Assembly (NCBI GenBank): GCA_934045075.1
Contig: OW203738.1
Location: 4,331,487 to 4,395,486 of the forward strand
Origin: Yponomeuta sedellus
Taxonomy: Eukaryota; Arthropoda; Insecta; Lepidoptera; Yponomeutidae
Reading direction: 5' to 3'
DNA: 64,000 bases
How positions within the stretch are numbered: the first letter of the stretch is position 1; every line of letters starts with the position of its first letter. Below the pieces are notes generated by a model. It searched no databases and was not told the DNA's origin. It worked only from the letters and a program-made list of their open reading frames with translations. The translations under genes were made by a program, and so were the position numbers. Positions 55,280 through 64,000 of this stretch are shown here, piece by piece.

Positions 55280-55425
55280 AGTAGCACAGAAACTGCGGCT
55301 TTGTAAACGTTACACGTCAATCTAGGCGTCCATTTGAAAATCTACATAATTTTGGAGAAAAAAAACTCCAACTTAGTCTTTTCAAAGTCCTTAATTAACA
55401 GCGTTTACACAATTATTATAAAACG
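55280..55425 (+). repeat. Dispersed repeat family R1, copy 3
   Basis: gtagcacagaaactgcggct, attttggagaaaaaaaactc and agtcttttcaaagtccttaa; same order as 11552-11705. Confidence 0.6.
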
Positions 55426-55839
55426 GAACATAATATGTTCTGTTTAAACACATATTATGTGTCATCTAAATAACCCTTTATGCTATAGTAGCCCTTTTTG
55501 GTACAAAGTATACCTTGCACATTTTTAAATCGCATTTCAGGCAAGCTTTAATATATCTTTAGAGAATTTATTATTAACGTATACAATGGCCCATGAAGGA
55601 TTTACCAATCTTTGCAAGCCTAAATCTCGACAATGAAAGTTTATGGTTATTTCTAGTATTTAAATATTTACATTGTATGTACAAGAGAATGGCGAAGAAA
55701 CTTAATGGATCATCATTTGAACAGTTCTTAAAAATACATTTACAATTTACAGAAAGTAATTGCAGTGTCAAAATTAATACTAATTCCAGATTTAATACAT
55801 AATATGAGTACAGAATGAATAACTTCCTCTTCCACACAA

Positions 55840-56022
55840 CACAATCACTTGACCTGGTCCCAAACTAATATACCCTGTACTAATGAACTAGGCAAGGACA
55901 TCACAGATATGAAAATACAGCCAGAGTGGCGCCACTTGTACGGCGGCCCCAGTGGGAATCGAACCCACGACCTCTGCTTTGGTACCCACATACCTTAACG
56001 GCTAATCCAACGAGGCAGGCAT
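55840..56022 (-). mobile_element. tRNA-headed SINE, family C
   Basis: In sense (minus) it starts gcctgcctcgttggattagc, then cgttaaggtatgtgggtacc and the B box gtgggttcgattcccactgg. The body holds gtattttcatatctgtgatg and agggtatattagtttgggac and ends gtgattgtgttgtg. It has the same structure as 30648-30842. Confidence 0.8.
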
Positions 56023-56631
56023 ATAGTTCTAACATTAACTATATACTAAGATTTGACAATGATTAATATTTACAGGCTGAATACATATTCGCAGTAAAGA
56101 ATGTTCTGGCATTACCAACATAAGATTTGACGACTTACATATCAAAATTAATAATTACCGATTGAATAGATAGTGAACATTGTTACAATGCATCTTATAA
56201 TATCTTTTGTCTAAAAATGTATAAGCGAAGCCAACCTACAAAAATCAGAATAAATAAACAATGCACATTAATTTCTATGATACTTAATATACTTTTTAAG
56301 TGCCAAATTGTGCATTTCCAGCGACGTATCTATGCGTTCTGCGGAAAAGGCCCCTTTTATGATCTTGTTGACTGTGTTGCAAAAATTATGAACCTGGATG
56401 CTGCAAACTAAGGATATGAAGTTAATATGTCAACGTGATTTCAGGGCAGCCAAACCAGTCAACATTGGCTTGTTGTAGTTGTAGAAACTCAAATTTAATA
56501 TTTTCAAAAACAATTGGTAAGTAAACATTTTTGTCAAGGTAATTGTTAGTGATTTATTAAGGTTCTAAAAAGAATAATAAAACTTGAATTTGGGTAAGCC
56601 AAACTTCGGCTACGTTGACGTCTTTCTCGTT

Positions 56632-58031
56632 CTAAAATCCAAGTGTGGAGATCTGAAGGATCTGATGAAACCTCTTGCAAATTTGGCACATAAATTTCCT
56701 ATTAAGTTTCTTGGAAACATAACCAGCAAGGCGTGTACGTTGGTTTTTTCCGTCCTGGACTGATGGAGAAGTCTTGGAAAGTGTAACAGAGGCGACGCTT
56801 AGACTTGATAATTTTTTGGCACTCTTATAGATCCTCTTGCATCGGGGAGTCAAAGTTTTAACACACCGCAATATTCTGTTTCTCTTGACTTTCGCACCTG
56901 TAAAACAGATAAGATGATTTTAATTAAAGTCTCACCTCAACGTCAACTTCTGATATTTCCAAAGTACTCAATCTGCTGGAAAAATCAAAAATATCTAAAA
57001 TATTAAACTTTTGACTCGCAACAGGATTCGAACTCGCAACCTCTGCATATCTCTTAAAACATCTTTGTACAGGAAAGTGTGCTCAGAATATCAATTACAT
57101 CTAACAGAGACATCTAACAAAAAGGAATAGCGTACCTATCGCAAAATATACTAAGGTCTCCAAATTGTTTGTTCCCTACACTTTACAGCATAAAGATAAA
57201 ATAAACATCAATAGATTGGAAATACCTTCAATGGGGTTCGAAGTCGGTGTCTGTGCCCTCTTTGCCTACAATGTGATAAGAAAATCTTAGTTTGAAAGTG
57301 CACAAATTAACTTTAAGAAATTCGAAGACCTAAAGTTTAAAATAAATTGAGAGATGGGAGTTATAAGATAGGTTACAAAAAAGTAAGCATACAGCAGACT
57401 GTTACAACTTTGTAAGCCCAGTATGTTCTAGGTTAGGAGACCTTCCATAACTTTTTGAGATATTCATGAAGTGATCAAAAGGAAAAACTAAGGTATGAGC
57501 ACTAAGAATGTTATAAATCACCAAAAAACCATTTTCGATATCAACCCTCCCTACTGCCGGGGCAGGTGTCGCTTCCTGCATCCCAGGTAGGTTCGGCCAT
57601 ACTCCATCACGTGGGCCAAGTCCGGGTTGGTGGCGGATTGTAAGACTCAAATTAATTTCATGCGGAAAAAGCCACAACCGGTAGTCACGGGACGGTCACC
57701 CATCCTGCACCTGACCGCTCCTCTTGTTGCTTAACTCAAGTAATTGACTCCAATCACGCTGTTCGACTAGGCCGCGAGCGTTTGAAAACGTATTTGATTC
57801 AACTGTATTTTTAAGCGTAAAGCGAAAATAGTTACCTTGTTACAACACCTGCAGAAGAAGAAGGTCTGGTTGGAGTGGTTTGCTGCTGGTGTCGCCAAAA
57901 AACCTACGCTGGCAGTTACCGCACCTGGAAAAGCAATGGAAAGGAATATTGAAATGAAACGAAAATAAATAATGTTATTGGCAATAACTGATAAAGTAGA
58001 GCTGGCATTACTTTTGGTGTATAGTTGTGGT

Positions 58032-58112
<81 letters not shown>

Positions 58113-61106
58113 GCGATATATGTATTATATCGCCACTATATATTGCACCAATGGCTTTTCTGGATAGAAAATGGTATGCTGGAGTGACCTCACAGCCGTG
58201 CTGGCCCAACTATGAGGCTAAGCACAGAAACCACAGGACAAACTAACTAACCTTTTCATATGTGGAATTATCTATATGATGATGAGACAATCTTAGTTTG
58301 AAAGTGCTTAAATTAATTTAAAGGAATTCGAGGACCTGATGTTTAAAATAAATTGGGAGTTGGAGTTATAAGATAAGTTAAAAAAAAGCGTAAGCCTAGT
58401 GTGTTTTAGGCTAGGAGACCTTTCGTAACGTTTTGAGATATTCTGAACTACATTTGCAGATTTTGGATACGGTCAGTGAAAAAGGATACGGTCAGTGAAA
58501 AAAATGCTAATTTTTTTTTTTAATGCCATCACCCCTATTTCACACAGTGATCAAAAGGCAAACTAAGATTTGAGTACTAGGAATGTTACCAAAAACTATT
58601 TTCGATATCAACTCTTGTAAATGTCCCCACTGCTGGGGCGCGTGTCTCTTCCTGCATCGCAGGAAGGTTTGGGCACACTGCACCACGGGGGCTAAGTTCG
58701 GATTGGTGGAGGATTGTAAGACAGTGACGGGTCTTACTATCAGAAGTAATCAAACCACCCATAAGGCATCTGACATGGCTTGATGTCTGCCGTTACATGA
58801 CAGCCGACACCAACGGCTTACCAAGCCTTATAAAAAGCGGAAGCACTCTGAAAAAATGCCACTAGCGGTAGTCACGAGACGGTCACCCATCCTGTACTTG
58901 ACCGCGCCTGTTGTTGCTTCACTCAAATGCTTTTTTCCAATCACTCTGTTTGTCTAGACCGCTTAAAAAAGTATTTGATTCAACTGGATTTTTAAGCGAA
59001 AATAGTGTCTGTTAAAATACCTTCAGAAGAAAAAGACCTGGTCGGAGTGCTGTTTGCTGCTGGTGTCGCCAAAAAACCTGCGCTGGCAGTTGCTGCACCT
59101 GGAAATGCAATGGTAAGGAATATTGTAATCTAGCAATAACTGATAAAGTACAGCTGGCATTACTTTTGCTGAATAGTTGCGGTGTGCTTTGATTTGTTCT
59201 GGTTATAATTTACACCTTTTTATTCTTATTTATTTATGTATTGGTGCAGCAATGGCTTTCACAAAAGAAATTGGATGGCTGGAGTGACCTCACAGCCCTG
59301 CTGGCCCAACTATGAGGCTGAGTACGGAAACCACATACTTACTAAAATTGTTCTATGTGGAATTACCAGTGGAACCAAGTAGTTTGTATCAATCACTTTG
59401 GTCCCACTATAGTTAATTGAGCGCCCCCCCAGAAGATTCACAATAAATCTTTAATTTTTCCTCCTAAGATGTGTTAGTGCACTAAAATAAAATTACCAAA
59501 CCTATTTAGAGGCTAAACATTCCAACCATGCCGGGACTCAAACCTGCAATCTCTGGCTAACCATCCTTTTTATTCTGGCAGGATTAGCTAGAGGTCGCGG
59601 GTTCGAGTCCCGGCATGGGTGGAATTTTTAGCCTTTAAGTAGGTTTTTTAAAACTGTCCTTAGCACGGGTTAGTGCATAAAAAAAGAATATAATAAAATT
59701 ACCAGTTAAAGAGGTAGGAATCTGCTGTTACGACGACATATCGCCAATGTTGACCTCACGTTGATGCTCCAAGCTTGAGGCAGATGGGATAGATATCATT
59801 ATCATTATTATCTGCTGCTGAACCAAGCCACTCGGTAGATACCGAGTGGCTTGGTTCAGCAGCAGAAGTGTCTGTAAATTCAAAACAAAATGAATTAGTT
59901 ACTATTTAATTATAACCTTTATAATATCCCTCTTTGTTTAATGGCAGGGATTAAAACTTGAATCAACTGTGTGTAACAATATCTCTGCATTTCAAACAAA
60001 ATTCTAAATGAAACTGCAAAGCTAAGATATCTAATTAAAGCAACAAAGTATAATTTTACCCATTTGGAATGATATGAAGGTAATGTAGTTAATTTGTATT
60101 TACATGTTGCCTTCAGTTGCTATGAATAATCACAATAGTAGGTAATATACCTCGGGCTCTAGGCTTTGGTTTCCGCCAAAAGCACACGAGTGTAATACTA
60201 CTTCCTGCTCTGTATAAAACTTTTCTTATTAAGTTCCGATATTTCTATTACGCAAATATATCCGATTCTATCCGATAGTAGCCGAGGTATATTCTAAAAG
60301 CTAACACACTGTACAATTTTTTAATTAAAGCCGAAAAACAACCAAAACATTATAAAAGAACTGGAGCCTACGGGGATTCCTTTTTGGTCCATTCGGTCAG
60401 GCTGTGGAATGCAGAGTATTCGTACTAACCCGTCATTCAGTACTTTCAGGAAACGGTTGAGAGAGCATTATCTGTCTATATCATAGCTCCTTGATAGGCC
60501 CGTTTACACATCTCCACTCCGACTCCCTAAGGTTTGCTAGAAGAAATCTCTTACAGAGATAAGCTCGCCTTTGTGCATGTATTTCCTTGCATTGTATTTC
60601 TTGTATAGGTATAATAATTAGGTATAATAAGGTATTTTTTTATTATTAGGTATAATAATAATAAAAAAATACCTACTGACTTATGGCACTACTTATAGCA
60701 CAAAGTATTTTGCAGCTTGATATTAACACCAATTTTATTGGAGTTCCAATAACATAACATTAAAATACAGGCACATACATTGCTTCTGGCCAAACACTAA
60801 GATAACCTGTGTCGTGGGGAACCAGTAACAACAACATCACAAACATGTAAACATCTTAGACCTGGGGTTTTTTTTGGGTTCGAACTCGGGACCTCTTGTA
60901 CTGTAGGCAGCTATGCTACCACTGCGCCACAGAGGTCGTCTAAAACTCACAATATCTTAAAGGAATATTCCTTTATAACATTCAGACTATCAAGCCAGCC
61001 TAGTCCCTAGTCTAGTCATCCGTATGGCACTCAAGTAAGTACACAAGAGATACATACCTTCATAGGAAGCCATGGCCTTCTCTGATTCAGTCTCATTCAG
61101 CTTCAT
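56632..61106 (-). CDS. Unrecognised three-exon gene, predicted 130-residue protein
   Basis: This model was built from splice signals on the minus strand. Exon 1 (61058-61106) opens MKLNETESEKAMASYE, with an in-frame TAG 27 bases upstream, and ends phase 1 at G|GTATGT. Exon 2 (59021-59098, 78 bp) follows ...CATTTCCAG|GT and codes AATASAGFLATPAANSTPTR, SFSSE, ending phase 1 at G|GTATTT. Exon 3 (56632-56897) follows TTTTACAG|GT and is strongly basic: AKVKRNRILRCVKTLTPRCK ... TRLAGYVSKKLNRKFMCQIC, KRFHQILQISTLGF, stop. All junctions share the G|GT phase. The CQIC motif and basic composition suggest nucleic-acid binding or a short nuclear or mitochondrial protein. AGYVSKKL...C..C faintly resembles the C-terminal part of P/THAP9-type transposases; this is weak. 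I recognise no family. It is divergent from SMARCAL1, with about 1.15 kb between the starts. Confidence 0.5.
57000..57070 (-). repeat. tRNA-like SINE fragment
   Basis: ttttgactcgcaacaggatt followed by cgaactcgcaacctctgc is a reversed B-box/T-arm region. It lies in intron 2 of the unrecognised gene. Confidence 0.4.
57535..57785 (-). mobile_element. 5S rRNA-headed repeat (family S), with head
   Basis: On the minus strand the head reads ...acttgagttaagcaacaaga, ggagcggtcaggtgcaggat, gggtgaccgtcccgtgac, close to the 5S internal control region. The body is shortened, and the end is ...gggttgatatcg. It lies in the left copy of the tandem duplication. Confidence 0.75.
57849..57924 (-). pseudogene. 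Duplicated exon with 2-bp frame loss
   Basis: This 76-bp block is homologous to exon 2 (59021-59098) of the unrecognised gene and keeps a good acceptor (T-rich, TTTTCCAG|GT) and a possible donor (CAG|GTGTTG). It is two bases shorter than the 78-bp exon. If spliced in, it would shift the frame of exon 3 and lead to an early stop. It codes AVTASVGFLATPAANHSNQT, FFFC. The most likely reading is a dead exon copy left by the tandem duplication. Confidence 0.55.
58035..58140. repeat. TA microsatellite plus hairpin
   Basis: A run of about 36 TA units is followed by tatagtggcgatatatgtat, tatatcgccactata, in which gtggcgatata pairs with tatatcgccac. Confidence 0.9.
58277..59385. repeat. ~1-kb tandem duplication, right copy
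   Basis: Partner of 57270-58250; see that entry for the shared anchors. It contains the in-frame exon 2 (59021-59098) of the unrecognised gene. Confidence 0.8.
58600..58960 (-). mobile_element. 5S rRNA-headed repeat (family S), best 5S match
   Basis: On the minus strand: gtgaagcaacaacaggcgcg, gtcaagtacaggatgggtga, ccgtctcgtgac. The stretch tcaagtacaggatgggtgac is nearer to 5S rRNA (AGTACTTGGATGGGTGAC) than the other copies are. The body runs to ...ggggacatttacaagagttg. The plus open frame at 58583-58783 is repeat-derived. Confidence 0.75.
59500..59691 (+). mobile_element. SINE family A, inverted composite with 13-bp TSD
   Basis: A minus-oriented tail and half-head (aacctatttagaggctaaac ... 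ctctggctaaccatcc) is joined near 59565 to a plus-oriented half-head and tail (ggattagctagaggtcgcgg, gttcgagtcccggcatgggt ... gcacgggttagtgcataaaa). The whole is flanked by aataaaattacca at 59487-59499 and 59692-59704. It inserted as one inverted unit. Confidence 0.85.
59812..59865. repeat. Perfect 26-bp palindrome, 2-base centre
   Basis: ctgctgctgaaccaagccac+tcggta (59812-59837) and its exact reverse complement (59840-59865) are separated by ga. It lies in intron 1 of the unrecognised minus-strand gene. A transcript on either strand would form a long hairpin. Confidence 0.9.
60230..60310. repeat. Short MITE, family V, copy 2 (left end lost)
   Basis: gttccgatatttctattacg, tatccgatagtagccgaggt and atattctaaaagctaacaca match the core and right end of 21078-21170. 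Confidence 0.65.
60380..60620 (+). mobile_element. LINE 3' end (ORF2 tail and 3' UTR)
   Basis: The plus code FFLVHSVRLWNAEYS and a basic remnant resemble the RLWN.LP end of CR1/jockey-type ORF2. They are followed by tctcttacagagataagctc+gccttt, a tail string that recurs near 23252-23265 (gtaagctcgcctttgta). Stop codons interrupt it. Confidence 0.5.
60745..60940 (-). mobile_element. tRNA-headed SINE, family B
   Basis: In sense (minus): gacgacctctgtggcgcagt, ggtagcatagctgcctacag, gaggtcccgagttcgaaccc, a run of A, then catgtttgtgatgttgttgt and cgacacaggttatcttagtg. It pairs with 24010-24222. Confidence 0.8.
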
Positions 61107-62259
61107 GTGAAAGCTGCGAGTACTGGGGCACTAACACCGCTTCATTGCCTGAAAAAGCAATTGTCCTTCAAACACACCAATTTAACTACCTATTGTGCCA
61201 CACGTGGCCCAGTGGAACCGAGTGATTGGAGCTTAAATAGGTACTTACAAACTGTGATTGCATGTGAAGGCACTCATGTAAGAATTTCTTCTCTCCTGAA
61301 TAAAGTAGGTACTGCATGACGCAACCTGGAGCCATCTCCTTATTCTCCTTGTATGTACCTGTCTTCAAAGTGGAGGCGGCATATTTTTCTATGGCAACTG
61401 ATCTTTTAATTCAATAATGTTTATCCACGAAGAGCGTAGTGCGCTCTCACGGGGGAACATATATAATTGTGTTGTCGATCTACATCCCATAACACAACAT
61501 CTGTTATGCCTGTTACGTGCTGCTATCGTTCCTGGAATAACAAGAAGGTTAGGTTACTTGCATGCTTACTTACAACAATTGTGATTGTGCATTTCAGAAA
61601 ATCTACTGTGGTTTGATACTTACCAAGCACCAAGTGACTTCAGATAATGTTCACAACGCAGCAGCACACGTTGTCTCATAAATTGTCAGAACCTACAAAT
61701 TTACAGACATCTAGGCAATCCAATGTTATCCACGACTCAATCCTGAAGAAAAGTGATAAACTTTGTAGTGCTTTAAAGCGAATATAAAGAAATTATCAGT
61801 AAACAAGTGAAAAACGCAAATTTCCGTTAGGTAAGAAAACAATTAAGAATTTTCATTTTGACGTAAGTAAGTGCTGTGGTGTTTAAAACTCACAATCAAC
61901 AGATTGAGTGAAATCGTCGATTCTAACTACAAAAAAATAAATTTCTCGTTTTATACAAGTTTTCGGACACTCGATGAATCCAAATGCTTTAATAAGTCAC
62001 CCACCAGCTTTGAAGTATACTAAAAATAAACAATTAAAAATATAAATAAATTAATTTTTTTTTAGTCTTTAAGTCGTTGAAAACCAAATATTGACCATAA
62101 CCCCATCAATACGAATGGTTGGCACTTCCTCTACGGCCCGCTGATTGGCTCCAACGTTACCTACCGCTGGAGTAGGTAGGTATATAAACACTTGTAACGT
62201 AGTGGTTTACTCTTTGGTTTTATTTTCAAACAAATGTTGATGGAAAAAGTTCTCAAAAA
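61107..62259. other. Divergent promoter region
   Basis: This stretch separates the starts of the unrecognised gene (-) and SMARCAL1 (+). It holds no repeat that I recognise. The string gtaggtaggtatataaacac (about 62171-62190) contains a TATA-like tatataaa about 70-80 bp before the SMARCAL1 ATG. Minor frames at 61107-61319 and 61186-61368 overlap each other and lack domains. Confidence 0.4.
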
Positions 62260-62263
62260 ATGA
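62234..62263 (+). promoter_or_regulatory. Upstream ORF overlapping the SMARCAL1 start
   Basis: A nine-codon frame, MLMEKVLKK, starts at 62234. Its TGA (62261-62263) overlaps the main ATG (62260-62262) in the arrangement ATGA. Such a layout could tune translation by termination-reinitiation. Whether the transcript includes it is unknown. Confidence 0.45.
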
Positions 62264-63542
62264 ACTGCTCAAGGGAAGAAATCGAGCGCAAGCGACTAGC
62301 AGCGCTGCAGAAGCGGAAAAGCAAGCTTAACCACATTAGTTCCCCTTTAAAACCCTTTGATGCGATTTCAAAGTCAATTTACAATCCCACACCATCCACC
62401 TCTTGTAATGATCCTTCTAACGCCGGTCCTACCAAGTCATGCTACAATAACAGCCCTAGAGCCTTTCATCCTTACTCAAAGCTAGAAAACACCACCAGAA
62501 ACGAAAGCTCAGTGCCTGTTGATAAGGTAGTAAGTGGGACCATATATTTGATATCGGAAGAACGATTCGAGGTCAAACCGTCGGACTTCTGCACTCCTTT
62601 GATCAATATCTTCAAGACTATACCTTCTAGGAGCTATGGTAAGTACATTTTAGGTGCTGAATATTTTAGAAAGTGCTGATTACTACTAGCCCCAACCTTA
62701 CCCACCAACCATGCTACATATTAAATTGATTATTTATTTTTAAATGTTCTCGAAGACTTCTCGGTTCAGCACCCTCCACGCGTTTGTATATTTAAATTAA
62801 CATTTAATAAGTGAAAGATAAATTTTAATTACACATTTTTTGTTGAATGTTTAAGACTAATAGTAATACCTGGAACACAACACCAGCCCTTGTATTATGT
62901 TACTTTCCACCCTATCAGGTTCAGCAACAACTCCATACAATAAAGAACTTACATGATTGCACCCTTGGTCTTAAAATAGGTTACCCTGTGCTATCGAGGC
63001 AGGGATATCACATACATGGAAGTCCACCTTCACTGAGGCCATTTGAACAAATCAAGTACCTATCGCAGCCTCCAGTGGGAATCAAACCCATGACTTCTGT
63101 GTTGGTAGTCAAGAGTGTTAACTACTTATTTTTTATATAAATCTATGGTTTGTATGTATTTCTTTGCTGAAGTGAAATATTTTAAAACCTTATTAACCTT
63201 AAGGTGTCTACAGACTATGTATCTATAATCAGCCCTTATTTATAATAATGCATTTCCTCTAAAGTACTCCTCAGAAGCAGTTTAATTAATCTGTAGTTAC
63301 ATCTTTTCCTTGTACAATCTACACCAGAGACTACTTCAATCGGTGTTTTTGAGTGTCTTGAAGAATTGTGTTTTTTAAAGAAGATTATTATTATACTCTA
63401 TGCATGTTTACCTTATTTGTTTGCAGATCCGAAAACAAAGTTGTGGAATTTTGCAATAGACGATTATCAACAGCTGGTGGCTAAAGTTGCACCTTTGGCA
63501 CCGCACATAGTGTTGGGTGGCTTACCTAACTATGTGCTCAAG
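62260..63542 (+). CDS. Marcal1: SMARCAL1/Marcal1 annealing helicase, 5' exons (partial)
   Basis: Exon 1 is 62260-62638 and exon 2 is 63427-63542. They join in phase 1 (AGCTATG|GTAAGT and TTTGCAG|ATCCG, making Asp) to give 165 residues so far. The N-terminus EEIERKRLAALQKRKSK resembles the RPA-binding start of SMARCAL1. Residues ~87-165 form a HARP domain: VSGTIYLISEERFEVKPSDF, LINIFKTIPSRSYD-PKTKLW, NFAIDDYQQLVAKV, LGGLPNYVLK. SMARCAL1 is a nuclear SNF2-type enzyme that re-anneals DNA at stalled forks. The ATPase part must lie beyond the right edge. Exon 2 seems to end at AAG|GCAAGT, a GC-AG intron donor. Reading on would enter a known repeat type with TATG units (63590-63660). A GT at 63601 is the only nearby alternative. 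Confidence 0.85.
62880..63115 (-). mobile_element. tRNA-headed SINE, family C, diverged
   Basis: taccctgtgctatcgaggca, gggatatcacatacatggaa, cctccagtgggaatcaaacc+catgacttctgtgttggta follow family C order, with many changes. It lies in intron 1 of SMARCAL1. The open frame at 62847-63140 is not a gene. Confidence 0.55.
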
Positions 63543-63544
63543 GC

Positions 63545-63780
63545 AAGTGCTTTAGTTATTTTACGTTTATTACCTGACTGCGGCGAAGCCCAAAACGAGG
63601 GTAATGTGTTTAGTTCGTATGTATGTATGTATGTATGTATGTATATATGTATGTATGTATGTCCGATTCTATGTTCCCTCATAACTCCTTAACCAATGGT
63701 CAGATTTTGTTAAATAAGGTGTCATTCGATTCGTCATCCTTGCGCGGGTGTCATAGGCTATATTAAATCAGAATTATGCA
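63545..63780 (+). mobile_element. LINE-type repeat end with TATG array
   Basis: ttattacctgactgcggcga, agcccaaaacgagggtaatg is followed by a (TATG)n array and then gtccgattctatgttccctc, ataactccttaaccaatggt. The combination is common in lepidopteran introns. It lies just after the putative SMARCAL1 GC donor and explains the open frame past 63542. Confidence 0.6.
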
Positions 63781-63842
63781 ATTTTATATTTTATCATTTT
63801 AATATAATTTAATATAATCATTTAATAAAAAATATAAAAATT

Positions 63843-63921
63843 AATATAAAATGTTGCAGTCGGGACCCATAACTGTTTGTTAAAAGTCCTGTAATGGGTC
63901 CCGACTGCATCATTTTATATC
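63843..63921. repeat. Inverted repeat / hairpin
   Basis: atataaaatgttgcagtcgg, gacccat on the left pairs with atgggtcccgactgcatcat, tttatat on the right, with a small bulge. The loop is about 27 bp. It lies in SMARCAL1 intron 2. Confidence 0.8.
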
Positions 63922-64000
63922 AAGTTATAAATGCAACAGTTTGAGGAAATAATGCTTATAATGGTCCCTCAAGTAAAGCAACTCATTTGTTCTGATTCGA

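Larger units (their letters stand above)
57270..58250. repeat. ~1-kb tandem duplication, left copy
   Basis: It is aligned by eye with 58277-59385. Shared anchors in order: aatcttagtttgaaagtgc, ggagttataagat, ggttaggagacctt/ggctaggagaccttt, gtgatcaaaagg, a family S copy, the exon-like block (gctgctggtgtcgccaaaaa), taactgataaagta, and ggagtgacctcacagcc with gtgctggcccaactatgagg. A TA microsatellite was gained at 58035-58110. Confidence 0.8.

Noticed and set aside
56632..56897. P/THAP9-type transposase fragment
   Set aside because: AGYVSKKL...C..C is suggestive but too short. Splice context fits a small host gene better. Kept only as a remark.
57916..58209. Frames of YIYIYI on both strands
   Set aside because: TA microsatellite.
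62847..63140. 97-codon plus frame in SMARCAL1 intron 1
   Set aside because: It overlaps a diverged family C SINE and shows no domain.
63543..63692. Continuation of the SMARCAL1 frame past 63542
   Set aside because: It enters a dispersed repeat and a TATG array (CMYVCMY...). A GC donor just before it gives the expected HARP end.
1..64000. CRISPR arrays or bacterial operons
   Set aside because: The tandem repeats have no unique spacers of uniform length. Gene structure is eukaryotic throughout.

Overview
This window is nuclear DNA from a moth or butterfly (Lepidoptera). It is AT-rich and intron-bearing. It is crowded with tRNA-headed SINEs, Helitron-like elements ending CTAG, small fold-back elements (MITEs) and 5'-truncated LINE tails of types common in lepidopteran genomes. 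Nothing prokaryotic is present: no operons, no ribosome binding sites and no CRISPR array.

Left two thirds (1-42.7 kb). This is mostly the inside of one host gene on the minus strand. Two small exons join in phase 0: a signal-peptide exon (41861-41944) and an exon with a cysteine-rich motif typical of the Niemann-Pick C1 (NPC1) N-terminal domain (13343-13453). They are separated by an intron of about 28.4 kb. The rest of the gene should lie to the left of the window, because no third exon was found in 1-13342. The introns hold a ~39-41 bp minisatellite (3.64-4.4 kb), several MITEs with readable target-site duplications (hAT-like, PIF/Harbinger-like, TTAA-type, Tc1/mariner-like), four Helitron-like copies, several tRNA-derived SINE families and a dispersed repeat whose head resembles 5S rRNA. 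About 250 bp upstream of the NPC1-like ATG lies an exact 230-bp direct repeat that looks like a collapsed LTR element.

42.9-48.4 kb. One nearly full-length non-LTR retrotransposon of the I/R1-like group (gag with zinc knuckles, AP endonuclease, RT, RNase H) is flanked by a 9-bp target duplication and broken by several frameshifts and a stop.

49.4-64 kb. This is the gene-rich end. In order: a two-exon Myb/SANT (zeste-like) protein (+); a GPANK1-like ankyrin/G-patch protein (+, single exon); the mitochondrial carnitine/acylcarnitine carrier colt/SLC25A20 (-, single exon, convergent with GPANK1); an unrecognised three-exon gene (-) built here from splice signals, which carries a frame-broken duplicate exon inside a ~1-kb tandem duplication; and, divergent from it, the 5' end of SMARCAL1/Marcal1 (+), whose second exon ends at a probable GC-AG intron and which runs off the right edge.

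The host genes are unrelated housekeeping functions (sterol transport, fatty-acid import into mitochondria, RNA- or chromatin-linked roles, replication-fork remodelling). They share no pathway. The main novelty lies in the unrecognised gene and in how the repeats are nested and built.
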